Positions 1 to 7,016 of a DNA stretch of 8,890 bases are shown here, piece after piece (the first letter of the stretch is position 1; every line of letters starts with the position of its first letter). The notes beneath the pieces are model-generated. The model searched no databases, had not been told where the DNA came from, and saw nothing but the letters and a program-made list of their open reading frames with translations. This DNA comes from Methylobacter sp. (GTDB lineage Bacteria > Pseudomonadota > Gammaproteobacteria > Methylococcales > Methylomonadaceae), in assembly GCA_023229605.1 (NCBI GenBank), contig JALNYY010000162.1, positions 1 to 8,890 of the forward strand. The letters are read 5' to 3'. A program made the position numbers and the translations under genes.

Positions 1-61
1 GCTCGGGGTAGGCGGCTTTATAGTTCTTTTTAAAAATAATCCCGGCAAATTTCCAGCTCAT
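1..61 (-). CDS. 5' end of a small unrecognised gene after the giant toxin (candidate immunity or partner gene)
   Basis: Only the first 20 codons are inside the window, beginning MSWKFAGIIFKKNYKAAYPE. The ATG at 59-61 is the first usable start: an in-frame TAG lies six codons before it. The upstream stretch has only a weak purine-rich ribosome-binding candidate (GGGATAA). The gene begins 39 bases after the stop of the 2054-residue nuclease-type effector and on the same strand, so it is probably co-transcribed with it. Position directly behind a polymorphic-type nuclease toxin is typical of an immunity gene, and the soluble-looking start with no signal peptide would suit a cytoplasmic antidote. 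I do not recognise the family from 20 residues. It could equally be a downstream effector accessory protein or an unrelated gene. That a coding region begins here is moderately secure; the function is inference from position. Confidence 0.5.
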   Translation of the reverse strand, partial: MSWKFAGIIFKKNYKAAYPE

Positions 62-100
62 TGCGATTATCCCGTTATGCTAAATTGAAGTTTGATTTTA

Positions 101-3100
101 TCATTTAATAATCTCCGATTCCCTTGCCGTTATGAACTTGATCTTTGACGCGGGGTCGGCGAATTTTTTTGCCAGCGCCTCATCGCCGTTGAGCATCACG
201 CTTTTGAATTTGCCGTCCTGCAATAAGGGGTAAATAATGTCTTGTCCTTTGGAGTAAGCAGCACCTCCGCTTTTGCATTCCAACACTATAATTTCGTTGC
301 CTTTTTCCAGGATGATGTCGGCTTTTGCGAGAGTTGTGCCATTGGTGATGCCGACTTCGCGGTAAACTTTATAACCCAGTTCTTGGTATGCTTCGGCGTT
401 TACCCGGGTCCACATTTCCCCGATGATGTTGTTTTTAATCGAAGTCGCTATATTGGAATCATCAATCACTTTCCTGAAAACTTTCCACTTGTCTTTGCTG
501 AGCGCGCCTCCTGAGACCATGTTTTTTGCCAAGGATTCTCCCTTGCCCAATTGGAATACGGTTTGGTAAGCATCCGAACCGCTCTTGCCTAATGCTTCCG
601 TGACTTTAATAGCGCCGTCTTCCACCGCTACCTTTTCTCCCCAAATCAGTTTTACCATCGCATCGTAACCGGTTGCGGGATCTTTCATCGCCTTAGCTAC
701 GTCTGCGGCAAAGGAATCGGCGGCTTGAATGATTTTAACGGCTTCGTCGTAAGAAGTAGAAGGCGCTTTGATGGTCGATAAAATTTCCCGCAATCGGCCC
801 AGATCGCCTGGCGCTTTGCTTCCGCCCGCCCGGGTAATCAGGGCTTTGATTTCGTCGAATTTAAGCGTCGGCATTTTATCGGCCACTTCGTAAAGGCTAT
901 TGACAAAGCTTTCCGACCAGCGGGCATTCATCAGCGTATTCAGTTCGGTTAAGCTGAAGCGGCCCAGTAATATATCGGCTTTTTCCAGGCCGCTGTATTT
1001 GAATTTCTTTAGCCCTGCGGCGGAGGCGTTGGCAAAGCGTTCCGCTTCATCCAATAGATGGCGGGCTGCCCTGAATTCGATGTCGCTGCCTTCCGCGAGG
1101 CCTTTAATCAGTTTATCGAAATGGGTAAGAGAAACATTTCTTTCAAACTGAAGCACCCGCAGCAGGTCGGTGATGATTTCCGATCCGCCTTTGACAGCGG
1201 CGGCTTTGGCCATGATTTTATTGAGTTCCGACACCGGCAAACCAAGATTCAGGATGGCGCGCAAGGCTTCATCGGAAGCTGCAAAGCCGAGTGGTTTTGT
1301 CAGCACCGGGAGTTTTACATCTTTGAGGGCGTCGGCAAAATTGGTCTCCAGACTGGTCAGAGCCGATTTGAAACCGTCTTCCGAGCCGCGGTTGGCATAG
1401 AGGAATTCCCGTATGCGCAGCAAATCGTCTTTCGACTTGCCGGACATAATCAGGGCAACCTGATTAACTTGTTCGGCGGTGACAAAGGTCGGCAGGCAAG
1501 GCGATGCGCATTTTTTGAGTACCGCCACAGCCTCAGGGCTTGCGGCAAGCGCTTGACGCAGCTTTTGTCCGGCCGGGGCGAGCAGCGATTGGATAGTCCC
1601 TTCATCGGTCATCGGGCCGATGCGGATCAGGTCGTCGAGCACATCCGCAGCCGGTTGTATTCCGGCATTCGCCTTAAGGATCAGTTCGACGTATTTGTCT
1701 TTTCCGGCCAGCTGGGATGCGCCTTCCCATAAAGCGCGCCGGGATGCGGGGTTGTCGAGCAGACTGACCACTTTGGAGAAGTCGCGTTGGGTTTCGATCA
1801 CGCTGCCCAATACCCGGATTTCGCGCAGCATTCTTTGCTGCGCCGAAGACAGCCGGGTCGATTGGGCCAGCACGTCGGAATTAAGCAATACCTCCAGCGC
1901 CTTGGTCAGTTCGGGGGAAAGAAGCGAGTTGTTGAAGGCGTGGAGCAGGCGGGGCTCTACGGTACGCATGATATAAGTATTCTTCACCACATTGGATAGC
2001 GTGGCGAACGACTCGCCAAACATATCCACCAGTTTGGCATCGGTGGCTAATTTGGTGATTTGATTTTCGGCTTCCAGGAATTTGACGAAACTTTGCGACT
2101 TTCCGGCTTCGATGGCTTTGTTCCATGCTTCGAATTGGCTGAGCACAAACGCGGGATCTTGCGTGTCGAGCAGCACCCTTTGAGTGCGCGGGTCCGACAG
2201 TAATTCGGCCATTAAGCGTTTGTTAGCTCCTAAACCGCCTTCTTTTATCAAACGCATCAGCTCAGGCAATTCGTCTAGCGAATTTCTTCCGACGCCTGCG
2301 TAAAATTTGAGGCTGCTTTCGAACATATCTTTTTCGACCAGCTTGCCTAAGGCGGTAACGGCTTTGACAATTTTTTTATCCTTGAGCGCTTCGCTCATGA
2401 CCACTACAGCCATAGGGTTGGATTTAAGCGGTTCAAGCAGTTTGATGTTTTCAGCAAATTCAGTGGAACTTATTTTTGTTAGCGCCTGGTCTATTTCTTC
2501 TATCTCTTTGACTATCGCTTTGCCTTTGCTGGTCGAGCTGCCGCCGGCTTTCAATAGTTCTAATTCCTTGGCGGCTTTTGCCTCACTGAGGCCTTTGGTG
2601 ACGCCCTCAGCCAAATCGATGCCTTTGGCAATGGATTTGACTAATTTGGCAGCCTGGATGACATCGAGGCCTATACTGACCAGGCTAACCCAAAACCAGA
2701 AATAAGAAGGATCGTCCGTACCCAAAGCCAAAACCGGGTCCAGGGCGGTATTGGCTGTTGTTTTTTTGAAAGTAATGTCGCTGTAGGTGCGCGATGCATC
2801 GTAGGCGCCTACGCCTATGCTGGCCGCCAATGCGAGCCAGCCGGCGGGGCCGGACGCAAGAGCGAGCAGGCCCAGGCTGATGCCGAGCACGGCAAGGCCG
2901 ACGCCTTCCCAGAATGCTTTGTTTGCCACGGCGTCTTGCTTGGCTTTGATCAGCGCGGCGGGGACGCCCTCTATGACGCCTAAAGCATATTGGGCCTTGA
3001 TAATGACCACAGGAAGTTCCCAGATCTTTTCGCGATGTTCCGCCAACGCTTTACGGGTGTCTTCAATGTTTTGTTTGATGCCTTTTTCGTCGTCTGTCCC

Positions 3101-6100
3101 GTTGATAACGCCGAGCAGTAATTTTTGTATAGCATCGTCGGCCATTGCGGCATCTTTACCGGCGTTTCTGCGCAGTTCAAGTTTGGGGTGCGCAAGGATC
3201 GGGAATTTCTTAACCGAGTCTTGAAGGGAGGCGACTACAGCCTTTTCTTTTTCCTGCCACGGCGCGAAATAGGGGGTAGGCTTTTGTTCCTGAGCCTTAT
3301 ACATGGCCGCTGCATTTTCATCATTGTAGTAGCGGGTGGGGTCGGAGGTATCAATAAGCATATCGCCGTCGGAAGACTGGTTTTTTGAGCGGTAATCAGC
3401 GCCGCTACTGTAATAACTCTTATCTTTCCCTGCGGTATCTTCCAAGCTTACCGCTTCCCACCATAACTTTTGCGAGTCGGTATATTTATTTGATAAATCG
3501 CCGAGCACGGCTTTAATAGAGGCCACTTCTTCCGCCTTGGCATAATGCTGGGCTTCAATATTCGCCTGCATCTCGTTGTCCGACAACATGCGGAATGCAA
3601 TAAGCACGGCAAATTTCTCGAAATTGTCGATAAAGTCAGTCTGCAACTTTTCATAATCGTCCAGCGTTATACCCAAGCGGTTTAATTCCTCCTGCCGCTG
3701 TTTTTTCAACGTTTCCAGACGCGCTTCATCTTTTCTTACTTCAGCCCAGTTTATATCCCGTCCGTGCATGTCCGGGTCGCCTTTTCTTTCTGAGGCGATA
3801 ACGGATTCCAGGTCCTTGATTTCCTGGTTTAGTGAGTATAGTTTTTCTGTTTTAAGCAGGTCGAGGGTTTGCTTTTCGAGTTTTTCCTGCACGGGCTCAC
3901 CCGATTTGCCGCCTGCGGTTTCGTCTATCTTGCCCATCACGCTTTGATAAGAAGATTTTCCAATGGTTACTTGCATGTAACCTAAGTCGACATCGGCCTG
4001 CGTCGGCTCCTTGTATACCGTCCAGTGCCAACCTGACCGCGCCAATACGTCTATCTGGTCTTCGGTGACTGGGAACGCTGCTTTGAGGGTGCGTTTTAAT
4101 AAGTCGGCTTTGATGGCGTCTTTATCTAACAGTAAATCCGAAGCCGATAGCGGGACATGGAATGCAAATGCAGTGCCCGCTGCAACCGAAGGCGATTTAA
4201 ACGCAGGCGCGCCAATGCGTTTGTCGAGCAGGCGCAAGGTCATTTGCCCGACAATGCCGTCAACTTCCTTTGCTTCAAAGCCGGAATCCTTCTGGAATTC
4301 AATAACCGCCTGCTTGGTGCCTTTACCAAACACCCCGCTCGGTTCTTTTGCCTGTGTTTCCTTGTTTTGTTTCAGGTCGGCGCCAATGTCGTAGTTCAGC
4401 GCCAATAATGCAGCCTGCAACTGCCTTACATAATCGCCGCGGTCATCAAATTGAATATAAAAGCGCTTGTTCCGGTTGACCATTTCCAATTGGCGAATAC
4501 CGGCAAAATATTCCGATATGAGCGGGGGCGGGGAACTTTCAAATGCATTAAAGTACTGATAAAGGCGTTCCAAAAGTTTGGTGTTAAAGCCTTTATGGGC
4601 CGTGGGGTCTCTGTGATATTGAATGGCTATGTCGAGTAATTTGTATAAAACGCTATCGGCGGTGATGGCCGGCTCTAATATACCGGCTTCTTGCGCCGCC
4701 CACTTGCCAGGAAAAGCTTCTTCCAGCTTTATTTGCAGTTCGTAGACATGGTTGGCGTAAGCAATCGGCGTACTGCCGGGATATACGTCTATTTCCTTGA
4801 ACAGATTGTAAAATTTATACTGCTCATACCAGGATTTGAGGTTGTCCGATTTGGCTTTGCCGTAATCGATTACGGAGTTCTTTTTGGGTTCGTCAACAGG
4901 CGCACGTTGGATGATTTTTTTCTGAATCCCTTGGTTTTGCTGAACTACATGGGTGAGTTCATGCGCCAACAGGTGTTTGCCTTCGGAAGAAACGGGATTG
5001 TATTTGCCGCTGTTAAAGTAAATATCGCTGCCATGGGTGAATGCCTGCGCATTGAGGTTTTTGCTCATTTGCACGGCGTTGCTGTCGTTATGGATTTTTA
5101 CCTCGCTAAAATCGGCGCCGATCGATTGTTCCATGAAAGAACGTATATTTTTTGGGAGATAATTTCCGGCCCCTTTAGATTGACTGAGACTGTTTTCAAT
5201 TCCTCCGGGGGCTTGCTCTCCATCGCCGGCAAAAGATTTCATGCTGATTTCGCTTAATTTCTCCTCTTTTTCTTCTTTAAGCTGTAATTCTTCGTCATTA
5301 TCATTCGGCAAACGCGATACGCTTGCTTGGGGAGCCGGTGTAATTGCAGGCGTCGGCTCTTTAGCAGATAAAGGATTAAGCTGTTGGGCCAGGGCGCTTT
5401 CCCCAATTCCTGCCGCTGTTATTGGAGGATCGGATGGCTGTTCTTTGCGTTGAACGGCTTCTTTGTCCTCGGCTTCGCAAGCGGCGCATTTTGTCTGGAC
5501 AGCGGCGGGAGCAAACAACTGTACGTCGCCTTCGTGAAGCTTAACGACCTTGTCGGCTACCGAATCGGCTTCTTTTTCATAGATGTCGTCCGGTGCGCCT
5601 ATTTTTAGCTTAAATTGAATAAAGGCCGCATTTGAATGGCTGCTCTTTTCGGTAGCTTCAAAATTGAGTGGTTTAACATCCAATTCAGTAAAGGGTTCTT
5701 TTTGTATGTTTTCCTCCGCTTCGCATTGGCTGCATTTCTTTTGTAAAAATGAGTCCGTCGTCTTTGTAACAGGGGCTGGTCTTGTATCCGTCCCATCCTT
5801 CATCTGTATTGCACTGCCTTCCACCGCATCCGCGTTTGTTTCAACTTTATTATTTTCAGGCGCTACTTGTTTTTGCAAGGTCTTATCATCAGCTTTAAAA
5901 CCTTGGACGGTTTCAAACTTGCCGTGAAGAAGGCCTTTTTCCTCTGTCGGCAACGGCGTACCCGGCGAGTTTTCTTCGGCATCAATTTCTTTTGAACGCT
6001 GAATGTTCATCGGCCGATTTGCTTGCGAAGCGGGGGAGGGCGGAGCGGCGGTTTTTTGCCCGGTACTCAGGTAGCTTTCAATGCGTTGGCGTTGCGCCGT

Positions 6101-6265
6101 CATTCGCGGACTGTCATTGGTGCCGGCTATAAAAGCCCGTTGTGCAGCGGCTTCCTTACTGTTGTTCTCGACTTGCGCCAGCTGGCCCTGCCAGCTATCT
6201 TGAGCGGCTTCGGCGGTTGATGAGCGATTTGAATCGGGGGCGGATTGTTTGGGTGCTGCTCTCAT
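101..6265 (-). CDS. Giant DUF4157 polymorphic toxin with C-terminal PD-(D/E)XK nuclease-like domain (probable eCIS-type effector)
   Basis: This 2054-residue protein is built like a delivered toxin. Residues 1-66 form a tag shared with the 464-residue neighbour. Residues 70-365 are low-complexity linker with CxxC pairs at C178/C181 and C260/C263, each followed by EAE, and an IGAPDDIYEKEADSVAD motif near 222-238. The DUF4157 core spans about 370-446, with HELTH (H435, E436, H439) then VVQQ. Residues 605-683 resemble a peptidoglycan-binding domain (QLQAAL, GVFGKGTKQAV, EFQ, DGIVG). A charged helical part covers 795-865. Hydrophobic segments at about 1118-1156 and 1186-1204 could enter membranes. 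A long helical region follows, with C1586/C1590. The tail looks like a PD-(D/E)XK nuclease: E1950, D1983, E1996-C-K1998, and Q2008-x3-Y2012. An AAGGTGA site precedes the ATG. DUF4157 association with eCIS is established; DNA as target and particle delivery are inferred. There is no signal peptide. Confidence 0.88.
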   Translation of the reverse strand: MRAAPKQSAPDSNRSSTAEAAQDSWQGQLAQVENNSKEAAAQRAFIAGTNDSPRMTAQRQRIESYLSTGQKTAAPPSPASQANRPMNIQRSKEIDAEENSPGTPLPTEEKGLLHGKFETVQGFKADDKTLQKQVAPENNKVETNADAVEGSAIQMKDGTDTRPAPVTKTTDSFLQKKCSQCEAEENIQKEPFTELDVKPLNFEATEKSSHSNAAFIQFKLKIGAPDDIYEKEADSVADKVVKLHEGDVQLFAPAAVQTKCAACEAEDKEAVQRKEQPSDPPITAAGIGESALAQQLNPLSAKEPTPAITPAPQASVSRLPNDNDEELQLKEEKEEKLSEISMKSFAGDGEQAPGGIENSLSQSKGAGNYLPKNIRSFMEQSIGADFSEVKIHNDSNAVQMSKNLNAQAFTHGSDIYFNSGKYNPVSSEGKHLLAHELTHVVQQNQGIQKKIIQRAPVDEPKKNSVIDYGKAKSDNLKSWYEQYKFYNLFKEIDVYPGSTPIAYANHVYELQIKLEEAFPGKWAAQEAGILEPAITADSVLYKLLDIAIQYHRDPTAHKGFNTKLLERLYQYFNAFESSPPPLISEYFAGIRQLEMVNRNKRFYIQFDDRGDYVRQLQAALLALNYDIGADLKQNKETQAKEPSGVFGKGTKQAVIEFQKDSGFEAKEVDGIVGQMTLRLLDKRIGAPAFKSPSVAAGTAFAFHVPLSASDLLLDKDAIKADLLKRTLKAAFPVTEDQIDVLARSGWHWTVYKEPTQADVDLGYMQVTIGKSSYQSVMGKIDETAGGKSGEPVQEKLEKQTLDLLKTEKLYSLNQEIKDLESVIASERKGDPDMHGRDINWAEVRKDEARLETLKKQRQEELNRLGITLDDYEKLQTDFIDNFEKFAVLIAFRMLSDNEMQANIEAQHYAKAEEVASIKAVLGDLSNKYTDSQKLWWEAVSLEDTAGKDKSYYSSGADYRSKNQSSDGDMLIDTSDPTRYYNDENAAAMYKAQEQKPTPYFAPWQEKEKAVVASLQDSVKKFPILAHPKLELRRNAGKDAAMADDAIQKLLLGVINGTDDEKGIKQNIEDTRKALAEHREKIWELPVVIIKAQYALGVIEGVPAALIKAKQDAVANKAFWEGVGLAVLGISLGLLALASGPAGWLALAASIGVGAYDASRTYSDITFKKTTANTALDPVLALGTDDPSYFWFWVSLVSIGLDVIQAAKLVKSIAKGIDLAEGVTKGLSEAKAAKELELLKAGGSSTSKGKAIVKEIEEIDQALTKISSTEFAENIKLLEPLKSNPMAVVVMSEALKDKKIVKAVTALGKLVEKDMFESSLKFYAGVGRNSLDELPELMRLIKEGGLGANKRLMAELLSDPRTQRVLLDTQDPAFVLSQFEAWNKAIEAGKSQSFVKFLEAENQITKLATDAKLVDMFGESFATLSNVVKNTYIMRTVEPRLLHAFNNSLLSPELTKALEVLLNSDVLAQSTRLSSAQQRMLREIRVLGSVIETQRDFSKVVSLLDNPASRRALWEGASQLAGKDKYVELILKANAGIQPAADVLDDLIRIGPMTDEGTIQSLLAPAGQKLRQALAASPEAVAVLKKCASPCLPTFVTAEQVNQVALIMSGKSKDDLLRIREFLYANRGSEDGFKSALTSLETNFADALKDVKLPVLTKPLGFAASDEALRAILNLGLPVSELNKIMAKAAAVKGGSEIITDLLRVLQFERNVSLTHFDKLIKGLAEGSDIEFRAARHLLDEAERFANASAAGLKKFKYSGLEKADILLGRFSLTELNTLMNARWSESFVNSLYEVADKMPTLKFDEIKALITRAGGSKAPGDLGRLREILSTIKAPSTSYDEAVKIIQAADSFAADVAKAMKDPATGYDAMVKLIWGEKVAVEDGAIKVTEALGKSGSDAYQTVFQLGKGESLAKNMVSGGALSKDKWKVFRKVIDDSNIATSIKNNIIGEMWTRVNAEAYQELGYKVYREVGITNGTTLAKADIILEKGNEIIVLECKSGGAAYSKGQDIIYPLLQDGKFKSVMLNGDEALAKKFADPASKIKFITARESEIIK
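6068..6265 (-). repeat. Conserved 5' module (N-terminal tag) of the giant toxin gene, copy 1
   Basis: These bases encode residues 1-66 of the giant toxin and match the 5' end of the 464-residue gene (8214-8411) in DNA and protein. From W25 to Y65 the two proteins align without a gap and 31 of 41 residues are identical, counted by hand. Conserved pieces include SNRS, NNS, AQRAFIAG and NDSPRM followed by AQR. The tag has no signal-peptide character. AQR and NDSPRM-type motifs at the start of DUF4157 proteins fit a loading or recognition signal, but that role is inference. Confidence 0.8.
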
Positions 6266-6268
6266 TAT

Positions 6269-6275
6269 TCACCTT
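6269..6275 (-). promoter_or_regulatory. Ribosome-binding site of the 2054-residue toxin gene
   Basis: The minus strand reads AAGGTGA followed by three bases and the ATG at 6263-6265. This is a strong Shine-Dalgarno match at slightly short spacing, and it fixes the start that gives the complete shared N-terminal tag. The start codon also overlaps a stop codon of another open frame (TAATG). Confidence 0.65.
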
Positions 6276-6294
6276 TTACTATTTTGAGCACTAA

Positions 6295-6311
6295 GGTACG
6301 CACAGCGTACC
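6295..6311. repeat. Perfect inverted repeat GGTACGC-aca-GCGTACC, REP-like
   Basis: Seven base pairs flank a three-base loop, with the arm nearer the toxin 30 bases upstream of its ATG. No T run follows on either strand, so it is not a standard terminator. Short GC-rich palindromes of this kind are often dispersed REP-type elements. In the leader RNA it would form a hairpin close to the ribosome-binding site. Whether other genome copies exist cannot be told from here. Confidence 0.6.
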
Positions 6312-6382
6312 CATGGCTTAAACACCGTGCGGACATAAACGGAAAGACGAGTGTCGGAGTGCTGTTCGCTAGGGTGAAAGCG

Positions 6383-6409
6383 AGGGTATAGAGGCCCTCC
6401 TCTATCCCT
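6383..6409. repeat. Imperfect GC-rich hairpin in the toxin leader
   Basis: AGGG-T-ATAGAGG pairs with CCTCTAT-CCCT around a CCCT loop: 11 base pairs with a single bulged T at 6387. It lies about 100 bases downstream of the stop of the 159-residue gene and about 120 bases upstream of the giant toxin start. No T tract follows on the minus strand. It may be an RNA stability or attenuation element, or part of a repeat family. Confidence 0.5.
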
Positions 6410-6506
6410 ACCATGGCTGAATCGGCTTGATGATGGGGTTTCAATCCAATCATTTCATCCCGGTGATATGAAATTCTGGACACGCACACCTCGTATGGCG
6501 CCGCTT

Positions 6507-6986
6507 TCAGTGATCGGCTTCGAGAAACGCCCGAATGGAGTCCGAACGTTGTGCGCGCGCATCGATCAGCCCATGAAGGCGGATGACGGAGAAAGGCCAT
6601 TTCTCGCCGGTTTTGTGCGTATCAGGCCGGTCAAATTCAATCGGTGAGCCCCAATATCCGTCCAGCCAGACGGGGCAGGCGATCGACGCCTTCGGGCAAC
6701 GCTCGTTCAGCAGGGACCAAAGCGATATTCCCATCGCCCCCGTATCGAGAGCGAGCGCGATTGCGTCATCCCCCAGCCTTGCTTCGGAAGCTCCAATGAA
6801 GGCATTTCCGAGGTCAAGGCGATATTCATCCTCGAAGCTCACCACCACGGGGAGCCGGAAAAGCCTTGGCTCACCGGAAGCGGACCGTGCGTTCCGGTTC
6901 AGCCATTCCAGCAAGGGTCCCGACGGTTGGATCGACGGGCCTTCGATCATTTTCACTGATGCGGTTGCTCGCTTCCAGCCTAACAT
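6507..6986 (-). CDS. Uncharacterised 159-residue protein, candidate immunity or accessory partner of the papain-like toxin
   Basis: I do not recognise this family. The protein is soluble-looking with no signal peptide or membrane segment. Notable pieces are LLEWLNRNARSASGEPRLF near residues 25-43, LPVVVSFEDEYRLDLGNAF near 45-63, SLWSLLNE, a CPVWLDGYWGSPIEF block rich in aromatics, and a C-terminal SIRAFLEADH. The start is well fixed: an in-frame TAA lies three codons upstream, and AAGG stands nine bases before the ATG. It begins 30 bases after the stop of the 464-residue toxin, on the same strand and with similarly high G+C (40 of 60 bases at 6841-6900), so the two were probably acquired and expressed together. 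Immediate position behind a toxin suggests an immunity protein. A chaperone for effector loading is the main alternative. Both are inference. Confidence 0.75.
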   Translation of the reverse strand: MLGWKRATASVKMIEGPSIQPSGPLLEWLNRNARSASGEPRLFRLPVVVSFEDEYRLDLGNAFIGASEARLGDDAIALALDTGAMGISLWSLLNERCPKASIACPVWLDGYWGSPIEFDRPDTHKTGEKWPFSVIRLHGLIDARAQRSDSIRAFLEADH

Positions 6987-6995
6987 TGCGGTTTA

Positions 6996-6999
6996 CCTT
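6996..6999 (-). promoter_or_regulatory. Ribosome-binding site of the 159-residue gene
   Basis: AAGG on the minus strand stands nine bases before the ATG at 6984-6986, inside the 30-base gap after the toxin stop. Together with the in-frame TAA upstream, it decides the start. Confidence 0.5.
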
Positions 7000-7016
7000 G
7001 TATCGCCATCATGAGT

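Larger units (their letters stand above)
6266..6506. other. Intergenic region between the two toxin cassettes
   Basis: This 241-base gap separates the 159-residue gene from the giant toxin. It holds two hairpin-forming sequences (6295-6311 and 6383-6409) and the toxin's ribosome-binding site. No clear -35/-10 pair is visible on the minus strand. An open frame of 62 codons (ATG at 6451-6453) crosses both hairpins and ends in a TAA that overlaps the toxin ATG as TAATG. It looks more like leader than gene, but it could be a short translated leader. No rho-independent terminator with a T run follows either hairpin, so read-through from the upstream cassette is possible. Confidence 0.6.

Noticed and set aside
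1058..1732. Plus-strand open frame of 224 codons
   Set aside because: It lies wholly antisense to the giant toxin, whose frame has clear domain logic; no recognisable motif and no supported start.
4691..5257. Plus-strand open frame of 188 codons
   Set aside because: Antisense to the DUF4157 core region of the giant toxin; the hydrophobic look comes from the complementary strand of charged codons.
6266..6506. Group II intron or insertion-sequence remnant between the cassettes
   Set aside because: Hairpins suggested it, but no domain V-like structure, transposase or reverse-transcriptase fragment, or target duplication is visible.
6454..6600. Upstream extension of the 62-codon leader frame into the 159-residue gene (111 codons in all, minus strand)
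   Set aside because: This part overlaps the 3' end of the 159-residue gene in another frame and reads as arginine- and serine-rich shadow sequence without a ribosome-binding site.
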